Source: JBDIBB01 sp039812685
GTDB lineage: Bacteria > Acidobacteriota > Vicinamibacteria > Vicinamibacterales > JAFNAJ01
Direction of reading: 5' to 3'
Length of the DNA stretch: 50,000 nucleotides
NCBI GenBank assembly: GCA_039812685.1
Contig: JBDIBB010000016.1
Coordinates: forward strand, 1 to 50,000
The translations under genes were made by a program, and so were the position numbers. This document shows, piece by piece, positions 33,853-43,200 of this stretch (its first letter is position 1; each line of letters starts with the position of its first letter). The notes beneath the pieces were generated by a model. The model did no database searches. It saw only the letters and a program-made list of their open reading frames with translations, and had not been told where the DNA came from.

Positions 33853-34299
33853 TTACGGGCGCGGATCCGAACGATAGATCGCGACGACCTGGTAGCGCGC
33901 CGCCTCGTCCCCGCCAGCCACCGGCAGGTCCCCGCAGCGCGTCCAGGCGTGCGCTCGCAGCCGGCCGCCGGGTTCACGGGCCACGCCGAGCGAGGTGATC
34001 GAGGCCAGGCCGCGGCGCCGCAGCATGGCGGTGGCGGCCAGCGACTGCGCGAAGCAGCGGCTGTCCCAGGGGAGGTGCCGCGCGGCCGTGGCGATGGCGC
34101 GGCCCACGATCTCGACCTCGCCCTCCTCGGCCCGGCTGGGCGCCGTGGACCCGGTGGCGGGGGTGCCCAGCCACGCCGCGAGGCGGCGGAAGGGTACGAC
34201 GGTCAGGGCCGCGCGGGCGAGGGCCAGCAGGAGGGAGGCCTCGACGAGCGCTCGTCGATCGCGGGATGGCCGGGTGAGGAAGCGTCGAAGCCAGGTCAC
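33853..34299 (-). CDS. lasso-peptide B2-type transglutaminase-like protein (orphan)
   Basis: The 148-residue protein matches the lasso peptide biosynthesis B2 family (Transglut_core3), cysteine proteases that remove the leader from a precursor. It has the family's hydrophobic N-terminal segment (ALVEASLLLALARAALTVVPF region, 17-37), WDSRCFAQSLAATAMLRRRG with the catalytic Cys82, and LRAHAWTRCG with His117; a downstream Asp (124 or 131) may complete the triad. It starts at GTG 34299. No B1/RRE protein, asparagine-synthetase-like cyclase or recognisable precursor is nearby, so production of a lasso peptide is not supported here. Stand-alone B2 proteins may act on other substrates. Confidence 0.82.
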   Translation of the reverse strand: MTWLRRFLTRPSRDRRALVEASLLLALARAALTVVPFRRLAAWLGTPATGSTAPSRAEEGEVEIVGRAIATAARHLPWDSRCFAQSLAATAMLRRRGLASITSLGVAREPGGRLRAHAWTRCGDLPVAGGDEAARYQVVAIYRSDPRP

Positions 34300-34402
34300 G
34301 TGAGACGAGCCCCGCCTGACGTGCAAGCGTAGTCGAAACGGGCGCCGGCGCGCGTGAGCCTCTAGAATGGTTCGCGCCGGCGGTCCCCGGCACGCCGTTG
34401 CG

Positions 34403-34561
34403 ATGGTCACCGCGCTCTTCGTCCTCGCGATCTGCTCGTTTGCCCTCATGGGCCTCTTCGTGTGGCTGCTCGCGCGGCACCATCGCCGCGCAGAACACGC
34501 CCGGCAGGACCAGGAGCGGGCATCCGAGGCACCCGTGCCACCCGCGGAACACCTGAAGTAG
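34403..34561 (+). CDS. 52-residue single-span membrane protein
   Basis: The ORF from ATG 34403 encodes MVTALFVLAICSFALMGLFV and then a basic stretch LLARHHRRAEHARQ with a polar tail, so one membrane helix with a cytoplasmic positive tail is predicted. ATG 34367 in the same frame would add 12 residues. Neither has a clear Shine-Dalgarno site; TAGAAT at 34363-34368 could be a -10 box, which would favour 34403. It is divergent from the B2-type gene. The function is unknown. Confidence 0.5.
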   Translation: MVTALFVLAICSFALMGLFVWLLARHHRRAEHARQDQERASEAPVPPAEHLK

Positions 34562-34593
34562 AATCGGTCGCTCACGGTTCCGTCGCTGCCCGC

Positions 34594-34623
34594 CAGGTTC
34601 CCGCAGGTTCCCGCAGGTTCCCG
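34594..34623. repeat. three tandem 10-bp units
   Basis: CAGGTTCCCG occurs three times without a gap or mismatch (34594-34603, 34604-34613, 34614-34623), upstream of the secreted-protein gene at 34699. It could be a binding array or a simple slippage repeat. Confidence 0.7.
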
Positions 34624-34698
34624 TGGTCCGTCGCACGGCGGTTGCACCCCGCCCCCCAATCGGGCGGCGCTGATGTCCGGGGAGAGAGGAGCGTCGGC

Positions 34699-35562
34699 AT
34701 GTACAGGTTCGGTGTTCGAGGTGGGGCGGCGATGGCCGTCGCGATCGGTCTCGTTCTCGGAGCGGGCAGCCTGCACGCACAGGCCAGGCGGCCGCCGCTG
34801 CCCCAGAAGCCGGCACCCGGCAGGCCGGCCGAGGCGCCGGTGAAGATGCCCGACGTAGTCGTGGGCGGCATCCAGGTGGTGAACGCGCCGTTTGGAGACG
34901 ACGACTGGTCGGCGCGGCCGTTCAACTCGAAGAACGGGACGAAGGTCGTCCTGGTGATCAAGATGCCGGCCGGCGTGGGGCTGATCGAAATCGACGAGGA
35001 CAACTCCAGCCTCGACACGTTCACCGACGAGAAGACCACGCAGTACGCCGCCGAGTTCGAGTCGTTCCCCGACGTGGCCAAGGACGGCTCGGCTGGCGCG
35101 ATCGCGGCCGAGAGCGACATCGTGCCCGGCGCGGGCATGAGCGCGCTGCTGCTCGAGGGCACGCTGGCGTTGAAGGTGGCCGCCGGCACGAAGCCCACGA
35201 GGATCGCGGCGCTGCGCCCTGAGAACGGCAAGGGCTTCAAGCTCGGCGCCACCCAGGTCACCTTCAGCGACGTGACGCCGCCCGACGACCCGAAGGCCGA
35301 GGATGCGACGCTGTCCTTCAACATCAACCTGCCACGGAGCGTGATGAGCGGCATCAGGCAGGTGAAGTTCCTCGACGCGAAGGGCGCCGAGATCGAGGGG
35401 GCACGCCGCACCTCGAGCGGCTACTCGGGCGACGATGGCGAGATGGGCTTCTCGGTGCCGGCGGTGCACAAGACCTTCAGCATGGAGTTCGAGCTGTGGC
35501 AGGGCGTCAGGGATCTGAAGGTGCCCTTCAAGGTGAACGCATCGATTGCGCTCGCACCGTGA
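34699..35562 (+). CDS. secreted protein of unknown function
   Basis: The 287-residue precursor starts at ATG 34699 after GAGAGGAG. A signal peptide ends near GSLHAQARR and a Pro-rich segment follows. The mature part looks like two or more beta-sandwich modules: DVVVGGIQVVNAPFGDDDWSARP, then charged loops and SFNINLPRSVMSGIRQVKFLDAKGAEI, which alternates like an Ig-type strand set. No catalytic motif or cofactor site is visible. It is separated by 13 nt from the lytic transglycosylase gene downstream, so both may be exported together. I do not recognise the family. Confidence 0.75.
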   Translation: MYRFGVRGGAAMAVAIGLVLGAGSLHAQARRPPLPQKPAPGRPAEAPVKMPDVVVGGIQVVNAPFGDDDWSARPFNSKNGTKVVLVIKMPAGVGLIEIDEDNSSLDTFTDEKTTQYAAEFESFPDVAKDGSAGAIAAESDIVPGAGMSALLLEGTLALKVAAGTKPTRIAALRPENGKGFKLGATQVTFSDVTPPDDPKAEDATLSFNINLPRSVMSGIRQVKFLDAKGAEIEGARRTSSGYSGDDGEMGFSVPAVHKTFSMEFELWQGVRDLKVPFKVNASIALAP

Positions 35563-35575
35563 CGCCGGCGGCGTG

Positions 35576-36613
35576 ATGACGGCCCGGATTGCGACAGCGG
35601 CCCTTGCGCTGGCGCTCGCGTACGCGGTGCTCCCGGCGCCGCGGCCCGGGCTGGCGGCTCCGGCTGAGGACCTGCAGCAGCCCCCGTTCGCCGAGTGGCT
35701 GGCCGGGCTGCGGGCCGAGGCGCTCGCGCGCGGCCTGAACGCCGCCATCGTCGATCAGGCGCTTGCCGGCGTGACGCCGCTCGAGATCGTCACCGAGCGC
35801 GATCGCACGCAGGCCGAGTTCACCGTGGGACTCGACGCCTACCTGTCGCGCTGGCTGGCGCCCGGCTTCGTGCGGCTCGGGCGCCAGCGTGCCGCCCCGC
35901 ACCGGCGGCTGCTGGCGCAGATCTCGCGCCGCTACGGCGTCCCGGCGGCGGTCGTCGCGGCGGTGTGGGGCGTGGAATCCAACTACGGCCGGTTCCAGGG
36001 CGTGCGACCCGTGATCTCCGCGCTCGTCACGCTGGCCTACGATCCGAGGCGGGCGGCGTTCTTCCGTGGCGAGCTGCTGGACGCGCTCGGCATCCTCGAT
36101 CGCGGCGACATCGACCTGCCGCGCCTGCGCGGCTCGTGGGCCGGTGCGATGGGGCAGACGCAGTTCATGCCGTCGAGCTACCTGCAGTACGCGGTGGACT
36201 TCGATGGCGACGGGCGTCGCGACATCTGGAACACGCCGGCCGACGTCTTCGCGTCGATTGCCAACTACCTCGCCGGTCACGGCTGGACGGACGGCGAGCG
36301 GTGGGGGCGCGAGGTCACGTTGCCGTCGGATGCCGCCGGTCGCGATGCCGCCGCCGATGCGGTGCCGCCGCGCGCCAAAGGCTGCCGTGCCGCGCGCGAG
36401 ATGAGCGAACCGCGGCCGCTGTCGGAATGGCGCCGGCGCGGCGCGCGGTCGCGAGACGGCGGCGCGCTGCCCGCGCAGGGGCCCGCCGCCTCGCTCGTGC
36501 GGGTCGGCGGCCGGACGTTCCTGGTCTACGGCAACTACGAGGCGCTGCTCGCCTACAACTGCGCGCACCACTACGCGCTCGGCGTGGCGCTGCTGTCGGA
36601 GCGCCTGCGGTAG
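35576..36613 (+). CDS. lytic murein transglycosylase, MltB type
   Basis: MltB-type enzymes cleave the glycan strand of peptidoglycan with formation of 1,6-anhydromuramic acid. The 345-residue precursor has a signal peptide near its start and the SLT_2 domain: VWGVESNYGRFQG with the catalytic Glu, ALVTLAYDPRRAAFFRGEL, GSWAGAMGQTQFMPSSYLQYAVDFDGDG and IANYLAGHGWTDGERWG. The C-terminal region has GNYEALLAYNCAHHYALGVALL, also typical. ATG 35576 and GTG 35573 are both possible; the ribosome site is weak. It probably remodels the wall during growth. Confidence 0.94.
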   Translation: MTARIATAALALALAYAVLPAPRPGLAAPAEDLQQPPFAEWLAGLRAEALARGLNAAIVDQALAGVTPLEIVTERDRTQAEFTVGLDAYLSRWLAPGFVRLGRQRAAPHRRLLAQISRRYGVPAAVVAAVWGVESNYGRFQGVRPVISALVTLAYDPRRAAFFRGELLDALGILDRGDIDLPRLRGSWAGAMGQTQFMPSSYLQYAVDFDGDGRRDIWNTPADVFASIANYLAGHGWTDGERWGREVTLPSDAAGRDAAADAVPPRAKGCRAAREMSEPRPLSEWRRRGARSRDGGALPAQGPAASLVRVGGRTFLVYGNYEALLAYNCAHHYALGVALLSERLR

Positions 36614-36682
36614 ACGCCGGCCTCCGCGCTCTCCCATGGCCCCCGCGCGACCGGGAGGCGGCTCCGCGCCCGCGCGGCGCCC

Positions 36683-37777
36683 TCATCGTCCGCCGATGAC
36701 GATCACCAGCAGCACGATCGCCACGACCAGCAGCACCGTGAAGAAGATCTTCCAGAAGCTCTTCGGGTAGTTGCCTGCGATCTTTCCGGTGTAGCCGTTG
36801 GCGAGCACCTGGAAGCTCCGGCTCCCGTAGGTGTAGACGAGCAGCCACACCGGCACCAGCACGTGCTTGAAGGTCTCGCCCGAGTAGCTCGGGTCGATGC
36901 GCAGGTTGCGATGGGTGTCGCCGGGCACGGCGGCGGCGCACAGTCCCACCAGTTGCCGGTGCATCGCGTCGCGCGCCTTCTGCACCGCGTCGATCAGCAC
37001 CACCTGGTAGTGCTCGACGATGAAACCGGAGAGGAAGCCGCGATCGTAGGGCACGACCTCGCCGGTGGGGAACGGCTCGACCGATCGCAGCAGGTCGAGG
37101 CTGACGCCCTTCGTGCCGGGCACCGGCGTGTCGTCGAAGAAGTGATCGACCACGCCCTGTGCCCATTCCCAGCGAACCTTCTGCACCTGGCGCGTCTGCG
37201 TGCTGCCGTTGCTGTCGCGGAAGGTCTCGGTGACGTAGTAGTAGTAGCCGGCCTCGGCCTGCCACGGGCAGCGCACCTGCGCGTCGAAGGTCCAGTAGGG
37301 CAGGTAGACGCCCTTGAGCGTGTCGACCAGCGCGCGGGCCTTCAGCGTGCCGGGCGCGAACCAGAGGCTGGCGTACCAGCGACGCATCGCCTCGCGCACC
37401 TGCGCATCGCTCACGCGGAAGGGCAGGACGCCCTGCGGCCGGATGGGCGACTTGATCTCCTCGTAATCGACGATGGCGGGCGATCCGCAGAACTCGCAGC
37501 GCTGGCCCACGCGCTCGGCGTCGAACACCGAGACGGCCTGGCAACTGCGGCACTTCACGGTCTTCTTCGGGGCCTGCCAGCCGCGCAGGTCCTCGGGCAT
37601 CTCGCGCAGCGTGGCGGTGAGGTCGATCTCCTGCACCTCGCCCGTGGCCGTGTCGAGCACGTACGGCGACTCGGTGCCGCAGAACGGGCACACCAGCTTC
37701 TGCCTGCCGGCGTTCCACTCGGCCTGCGCGCCGCAGGCGGGACAGCTGTGTTTCTCGACGGCGGAGACTTCGGACAT
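36683..37777 (-). CDS. double zinc-ribbon protein with C-terminal membrane helix (YdjG-like)
   Basis: The 364-residue protein has two zinc ribbons, CxxC pairs at Cys12/15 and 30/33 and at Cys76/79 and 94/97, then a long domain with many aromatic residues and a C-terminal membrane helix (WKIFFTVLLVVAIVLLVIVI). This is the layout of B. subtilis YdjG, part of a membrane-stress module with the SPFH protein YdjI. Its neighbour on the same strand 62 bp upstream is an SPFH protein, which supports the match. Zinc ribbons may bind a partner protein or nucleic acid. No PspA gene is present here, and the interpretation rests on layout and neighbourhood. Confidence 0.85.
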   Translation of the reverse strand: MSEVSAVEKHSCPACGAQAEWNAGRQKLVCPFCGTESPYVLDTATGEVQEIDLTATLREMPEDLRGWQAPKKTVKCRSCQAVSVFDAERVGQRCEFCGSPAIVDYEEIKSPIRPQGVLPFRVSDAQVREAMRRWYASLWFAPGTLKARALVDTLKGVYLPYWTFDAQVRCPWQAEAGYYYYVTETFRDSNGSTQTRQVQKVRWEWAQGVVDHFFDDTPVPGTKGVSLDLLRSVEPFPTGEVVPYDRGFLSGFIVEHYQVVLIDAVQKARDAMHRQLVGLCAAAVPGDTHRNLRIDPSYSGETFKHVLVPVWLLVYTYGSRSFQVLANGYTGKIAGNYPKSFWKIFFTVLLVVAIVLLVIVIGGR

Positions 37778-37839
37778 GGTCGGGCCGCGCGGGGCGGCGG
37801 GGCGGCGGGCAACGCGTGGCGTCCCCGCCGGCAGCGGGC

Positions 37840-38952
37840 CTACTGTGCCAGGTACTCGTCGATGGCGGCTCGCCGGATGCGGTAAGCGCTGCCGATCTTC
37901 TTGGCCTTGAGTTCACCCGAGTCGATGATGCTCATCACGTCGCTCTCGGTGACGCCCAGGGCCTGCGCCGCCTCGGCCGGCGAGAGCAGGTCGGCCACGG
38001 CGGGCGACGCCGGCGCGGCCGATCCCGCCGGGGCGGCTGGGACGGGTGGCGGCGCGGCGGGCGCGGCGGCGCCACCCACCATCGGGATGGGCGGCGGCTG
38101 CATGCCGGCCTGCGCCATCATCTGCTGCGCGATGGCGAAGCCCACGGCGAGCTCGCTGGCGGTGCCCGCGGCGCCGCCGCCCTTGCCCGCCTCGAAGCCC
38201 TTCGCCATCTGGTACTTCACGAACTCGTTCATGTTCCCGATGGCGGCCATGCTCGATCGCTTGTCGATGGCTGCCTCCACCTCCGGCGGCACCGACACGT
38301 TCTCGACGATGAAGCTGGCGATCTCGAGGCCGTACTTCGCGCTGACGACCGGGTTGATCAGCGGCAGCAGCGCGTCGCCGATCTCGGTGTAGCGCGCCGC
38401 GACGTCGAGCACCGGGATGCGCGCCGTGGCGAGCGCGTCGGTGAAGACGCTGACGATGCGCGACCGCATGGTGTCGGCGAACTCGTCGAGCCGGAAGTTC
38501 TGGTCGGAGCCGGCGACCTCCTTCAGGAACGTCTTCACCTCCACCACCTTGAAGTCGAAGGTGCCGAAGGCGCGCGCGCGGACGATGCCGAAGTCCTCGT
38601 CGCGCAGCATGATGGGATTGGCCGTCCCCCACTTGTTGCCCGTGAACAGGCGCGTGTTCACGTAGTAGACGTCGGCCTTGAACGGCGAGTTGAAGCCGTA
38701 CTTCCACGACGCGAGCTTCGTCAGGATCGGGATGTTGTCGGTGGTGAGCGTGTGCTTGCCGGGCCCGAAGGTGTCTCCGAACTCACCGAGGTAGACGAAC
38801 TGGACGGTCTGCGACTCCCGCACGATCAGCTGCGCGCCGTTCTTGATGGCCTTGTCGTCGTCGGGGAACCGGTAGGAGAGCGTGTCGCGGCTGTCATCGG
38901 TCCACTCGATGACGTCGATCAGCTCGCCCTTGATGAAGTCGAAGATGCCCAT
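37840..38952 (-). CDS. SPFH domain protein with C-terminal excisionase-type HTH (YdjI-like fusion)
   Basis: The 370-residue protein starts MGIFDFIKGELIDVIEW at ATG 38952 after GGAG. Residues 1-250 are an SPFH domain of the YdjI/virion-core type, containing LIVRESQTVQFVYLGEF and LEIASFIVENVSVPPEVEAAIDKR. A Gly/Ala/Met-rich stretch and a Pro/Ala linker (about 290-320) lead to a C-terminal winged helix-turn-helix of the excisionase/MerR type, LLSPAEAAQALGVTESDVMS then KIGSAYRIRRAAIDEYL. SPFH proteins assemble on membranes; the HTH would normally bind DNA. It probably acts with the adjacent zinc-ribbon membrane protein. The role of the HTH is unknown. Confidence 0.9.
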   Translation of the reverse strand: MGIFDFIKGELIDVIEWTDDSRDTLSYRFPDDDKAIKNGAQLIVRESQTVQFVYLGEFGDTFGPGKHTLTTDNIPILTKLASWKYGFNSPFKADVYYVNTRLFTGNKWGTANPIMLRDEDFGIVRARAFGTFDFKVVEVKTFLKEVAGSDQNFRLDEFADTMRSRIVSVFTDALATARIPVLDVAARYTEIGDALLPLINPVVSAKYGLEIASFIVENVSVPPEVEAAIDKRSSMAAIGNMNEFVKYQMAKGFEAGKGGGAAGTASELAVGFAIAQQMMAQAGMQPPPIPMVGGAAAPAAPPPVPAAPAGSAAPASPAVADLLSPAEAAQALGVTESDVMSIIDSGELKAKKIGSAYRIRRAAIDEYLAQ

Positions 38953-39063
38953 GCGCTGCTCCAGGAAGTGAGGTCTGGTGATTCTACCCCGATGTCGGGA
39001 TGGCGCGGAGGTTCCCGGCCGGCGCCGGAGGTCCCGATGCCGGGGATGCCGGCCGCCGATCTC

Positions 39064-40170
39064 CTATCGCACCGGCCGCAGGTTCGCGTCGAGTTCGATG
39101 AATCCCTGTCCGATGCCGCGGGCGCGCGCGCCGTACCGCGAGTAGCGCACGTCGCGAATCGTCACCTGGTAGCCGCCGCCCTCGCGCGCGACGACCTCGT
39201 AGCTGGGAAAGCGCAGCCAGCCGTCCAGGCCGCGCATCGAGGGCGCGTGGCGCGCGGCCTCGGTCACTGGCGTCGGGCCGGCGATGATCACGTCGGGACC
39301 GAGCAGCGCCGGTCCGCCCCCGCGCAGGTCGACAACGTAGAAGGCATAGCGGTCGGGGTGCACGGCGATGATCTCGCGCACGAAGGGGTTGGCCGGCAGC
39401 GGTCCGGCCATCACCTCGCGCACCGTCCGGCCCTGATCGGCCAGCCAGCGTTCGGCGCGCGCGCGCGCCACCGCGGTGCCAGCCAGCATCAGCAGGCAGT
39501 AGGCGAGGCCCGCCGTGGCGCAGACCCGCGCCACCGGCGCCACCCGGGCAGGATCCGGCCACCGCCACCGCAGGAGGGCGATGGCGAGGATGCCGGCGAG
39601 CCAGATGCCGCGGGCGGCCGGCGGCACTTCCGGCGCCGTCAGCAGCAGCACGCTCGCCGCCGTGGCCACCAGTGTCCAGGCGGCGATGCTGGCGGCGCGT
39701 CGCGTGGTGGCCAGCGCCGCGGCCGCACCGAACATCAGCCAGATCCACGGATCGATGATGAACAGCGCGTCGCCGTAGAACCAGCGGCCCGAGAACGGCA
39801 TGAGCAGGCGCACGCCGTAGGTGTTGAGCCAGTCGAGCACGGGGTGCGTCCACGTGGCCAGCAGCGCCACCAGCACGAGCGGCGCCGCGCGCGCCGCGGG
39901 GGCGTTGGCGGCGGCGCCGCGACGGCGCAGGCGATCCAGCAGCAGCATGAGGCCGCACAGGGCGAACGGCAGCACGACCATCGCCAGCACGCCGTGCGTC
40001 CAGCCGCGGCGGACGCAGAGCGAGACGTCGCCGCCCCAGAGCGTGGCCACGGCGTCGACATCCGGCAGGTTGGCCGCGATGACAATCGTTGGCGCGGCCA
40101 GCGGCGTGAGCCGTTTGAGGCCGGCCTGCGCCAGCGCTGCGCCGGCGAGGGTGTGGGCGAGCGGATCCAT
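39064..40170 (-). CDS. YdjM-type membrane-bound metal-dependent hydrolase
   Basis: The 368-residue protein begins MDPLAHTLAGAALAQAGLKR and has NLPDVDAVATLWGG, RRGWTHGVLAMVVLPF and ATWTHPVLDWLNTYGVRLLMPFSG. The His and Asp residues in these blocks are the proposed metal ligands of the YdjM/DUF457 family. Several membrane helices follow, then a soluble C-terminal part. The family is associated with membrane and LexA-linked stress responses in E. coli, but its substrate is not known. The start ATG 40170 matches the family N-terminus. It is independent of the SPFH gene, with 111 bp of gap between. Confidence 0.88.
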   Translation of the reverse strand: MDPLAHTLAGAALAQAGLKRLTPLAAPTIVIAANLPDVDAVATLWGGDVSLCVRRGWTHGVLAMVVLPFALCGLMLLLDRLRRRGAAANAPAARAAPLVLVALLATWTHPVLDWLNTYGVRLLMPFSGRWFYGDALFIIDPWIWLMFGAAAALATTRRAASIAAWTLVATAASVLLLTAPEVPPAARGIWLAGILAIALLRWRWPDPARVAPVARVCATAGLAYCLLMLAGTAVARARAERWLADQGRTVREVMAGPLPANPFVREIIAVHPDRYAFYVVDLRGGGPALLGPDVIIAGPTPVTEAARHAPSMRGLDGWLRFPSYEVVAREGGGYQVTIRDVRYSRYGARARGIGQGFIELDANLRPVR

Positions 40171-40224
40171 GCCGTGCAAGCGTAGCGCGGATCCGCCGCG
40201 GGCGCCGGCGGGGTCGCGGGCGCC

Positions 40225-40263
40225 AGGATGGGGGGATCCGGCGTGGCCGGATCCCCCCATCCT
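40225..40263 (-). terminator. perfect 18-bp hairpin after sortilin-like copy 2
   Basis: AGGATGGGGGGATCCGGC (40225-40242) and GCCGGATCCCCCCATCCT (40246-40263) are exact reverse complements with a GTG loop, the strongest hairpin in the window. It begins 17 nt past the stop of the leftward gene at 40280 and lies before the YdjM-type gene. There is no T-tract on either side. Confidence 0.7.
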
Positions 40264-40279
40264 GCGTCGCGGCGTGTCG

Positions 40280-43200
40280 TTACGGCTGCGGTCCGCCGCG
40301 CGCCGGCCCGGGTGCGATCGTGACGTGCGGCACGCCGGCCGCGTTCATCAGCTTGTTGAGCGCGGCGAGATCGTCGGACAGCGCGCGCACCTGCGGGACC
40401 AGCTCGTCGGCCTTCGCCGTGAGCAGCGTCACCTGCTCGCGCTGCCAGGCCGTCGGCGCCGCGCTCATGTTGGCGATCGCCGAGTAGAGCTGCGTGAGCC
40501 GCTGCGAGTAGGGCGTGCGGCGCACCACCAGGGGCGGGCCCGCGTCACCGAGACCCCGCGCCTCGGAGGGCGGCGTGCCGAAGTTCGGGTAGAGATCGTC
40601 GATCTTCTTCAGCAGCGCCTCGCCGGCCTTCTGCACGTTCTCGGGCACGCCCGCCCCCGGCCGCTTCCAGCCGTCGATGGCGGAGGAGAGCGCCTGACGC
40701 ATCTGCTGGATGGTGCGCTGCGCGGTCACCATCGGCTCCAGCTTCGGCAGCAGCGCGTCGAGCGCCGCCCGGCGCGCGGCGCGATCGGCAGTCGTCATCG
40801 TCACGCGCGGATCCTCCTGCACCTCGACCGATGTCGAGGCTTCGGCGCCGGCGGCCGCGATCTTCACGGTGTAGGTGCCGGGCTCCACGCGCGGGCCCAT
40901 GCTCGCGCCCATCATGCCGAAGCCGCCAGCGCCTGGCCCGCCGGCGCCGCCGGGGGCCGGCGGGACCGGCGGATCCGATCGCGTGTCCCACACCACGCGG
41001 TTGATGCCGGCGCCGGTGGCGCCCGTCAGCGTGCGCACGGTCCGTCCCGAGGCGTCGCTGATCGTGATCGTCACCGGCTGGTCGGTCTTCGCCTTCAGGT
41101 AGTAGTGAATCAGCGCGCCGTTGGGCGCGTTGGCGCCGAAGAACTGCTTGTGCCCGGTCGATCCCGTGTTGGCCCACGGCCGCCACTGGATGGCCGGCCG
41201 CGCGCTGAAGGCGTGCAGATTGCTGGCGAGCACCGACTGGTCGAGCTCGGCGAGCGGCGTGATGTCGTCGAGGATCCAGATCGAGCGGCCGTGCGTGCCG
41301 AACACCAGGTCGTTCTCGCGCGGGTGGATCTGGATGTCGTCGACGGGCACGGTCGGCAGGTTCAGCTTCAGGCGGAACCACGAGGCGCCGCGCGTGAAGC
41401 TCACGAAGGCGCCGTACTCCGTGCCGGCAAACAGCAGGTTCGCGTTCTTCGGGTGCTCGCGGATCACGTTGACGATCCCGTTGTTGGCGGTGATGCCGTC
41501 GGTGATGTTCTTCCACGTCTCGCCGAAGTCGGTGGTGACGTAGACGTAGATGCCGAAGTCATCGCTGCGATGGCCGTCGAAGGTGGCGTACGCCGTGCCG
41601 TCGGCGTGGCGGGAGGCGACGACGCGGCTGACGTAGGTGCCCTTGGGCACGCCCGTCACCTTGTCGAACACGTTCTTCCAGGTCTTTCCGCCGTCGCGCG
41701 TCACCTGCAGGCACCCATCGTCGGTGCCCGCCCAGAGGATGTCGGGGCTGCGCGGCGACTCGCTGAGGGTCGTGATCGCCGGCCAGTTCGCGACGCCGTC
41801 GTGACGCGAGCGGGTCTGGCGGTCCGGCACCCGGCCCATGATCGGCAGCGTGTTGCGGTCGGCGCCGGTGGTGAGGTCGGGGCTGATGCGGGCCCAGCCG
41901 TCACCGCGGTCGACCGACTTGAAGATGAAGTTGCCGCCGTAATAGATGGTCTTCGGGTCGTGGGCGGAGACGACGATGGGCGAGTTCCACTGGAACCGGT
42001 AGGCCGGCTCGCCCTCGCCCGGCTGCGGCCGGATGCTGCGCGATTCGCCCGTGCGCAGGTTCCGGCGCAGGACGTTGCCGTCCTGCGACTCCGCGTAGAC
42101 GATGTCGGGATCGTCGGGCGCCAGTTGCGCGTAGAAGCCGTCGCCGCCGCCGATGGCGAACCAGTCGCTGTTGGCGATCCCCCGCGGGTTCATGCTGCTC
42201 GACGGCCCGCACCAGGTGTCGTTGTCCTGCAGCCCGCCGCAGATCCGGTAGGGCCGCTGGTTGTCGAGCCCGATCTCGTAGAACTGCCCGATGGCGATGT
42301 TGTTGACGAAGTCCCACGTGCGCCCGCGGTCGTAGCTCCAGTGGATGCCGCCGTCCGAGCCGGCGATCATGTGGTTGCTGTTGGCGGGGTTGATCCAGAA
42401 GGCGTGGAAGTCGACGTGGATGCGCTGCACCAGGTCGGTGACGAAGGTGCGCCCGCCGTCCTCCGAGTAGTGCACGTTGGTGCCGAGCACCCAGACGCGC
42501 TGGTCGTTGTTCGGGTCGATGTGGATCTTGCTGTAGTACATCGGCCGCGGGTTGACGTCGCTCATCTTCTGCCACGTCTCCCCCTTGTCCTCGCTGCGGA
42601 AGACGCCGCCGCTGGCGTGTTCCACCACGGCGTAGACGATGCTGGGGTTGCCGCGGTAGACGTTCACGCCGATGCGGCCGATCTCCTGCCGCTGGTCGGG
42701 CGCGGCGGCAGCCCTCGGCGCCACGGGCGGTTCTGGCGGCGTGATCCCCATCGCGGCCAGGATCTCCGGCGGCGCGCCGCCGCCCGCGGCCCGCGGGCGG
42801 GGCGGTTCCGGATCCCACGGCAGGCCCTTCACCAGCTTCTTCCACGTGGCGCCGCCGTCGGTCGTCTTGTAGATGCCGCCGTCGGGCCCGCTGCCGGTGA
42901 AGCCGAACACCGTGCGCCGGCGCTGGTAGGCCGCCGCGTAGAGCGTGTCGGGGCTCTCGGGGTCCATCGCCACGTCCACCACGCCGGTGTCCTCGTTGAT
43001 GGCGAGCACGTGCTTCCACGTGGCGCCGCCGTCGCTGGTCTTGTAGAGGCCCCGCTCCTTGTTCGGGCCCCAGAGCCGGCCGAGCGCGGCGGCGTAGACC
43101 ACGTTCGAATCGCGCGGGTGGATGACGATGCGGCCGATGTGCTGGGTCTCGCGCAGGCCCATGTGCTTCCAGGTGCGGCCGGCATCGGTCGACTTGTAGA

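Noticed and set aside
34594..34623. CRISPR-like array
   Set aside because: The units are contiguous 10-mers without spacers, only three copies, and no cas gene is near.
33741..34700. Lasso peptide biosynthetic cluster around the B2-type gene
   Set aside because: No precursor-like ORF, RRE/B1 protein or cyclase is present. The adjacent 52-residue ORF has a membrane helix and no leader-core layout.
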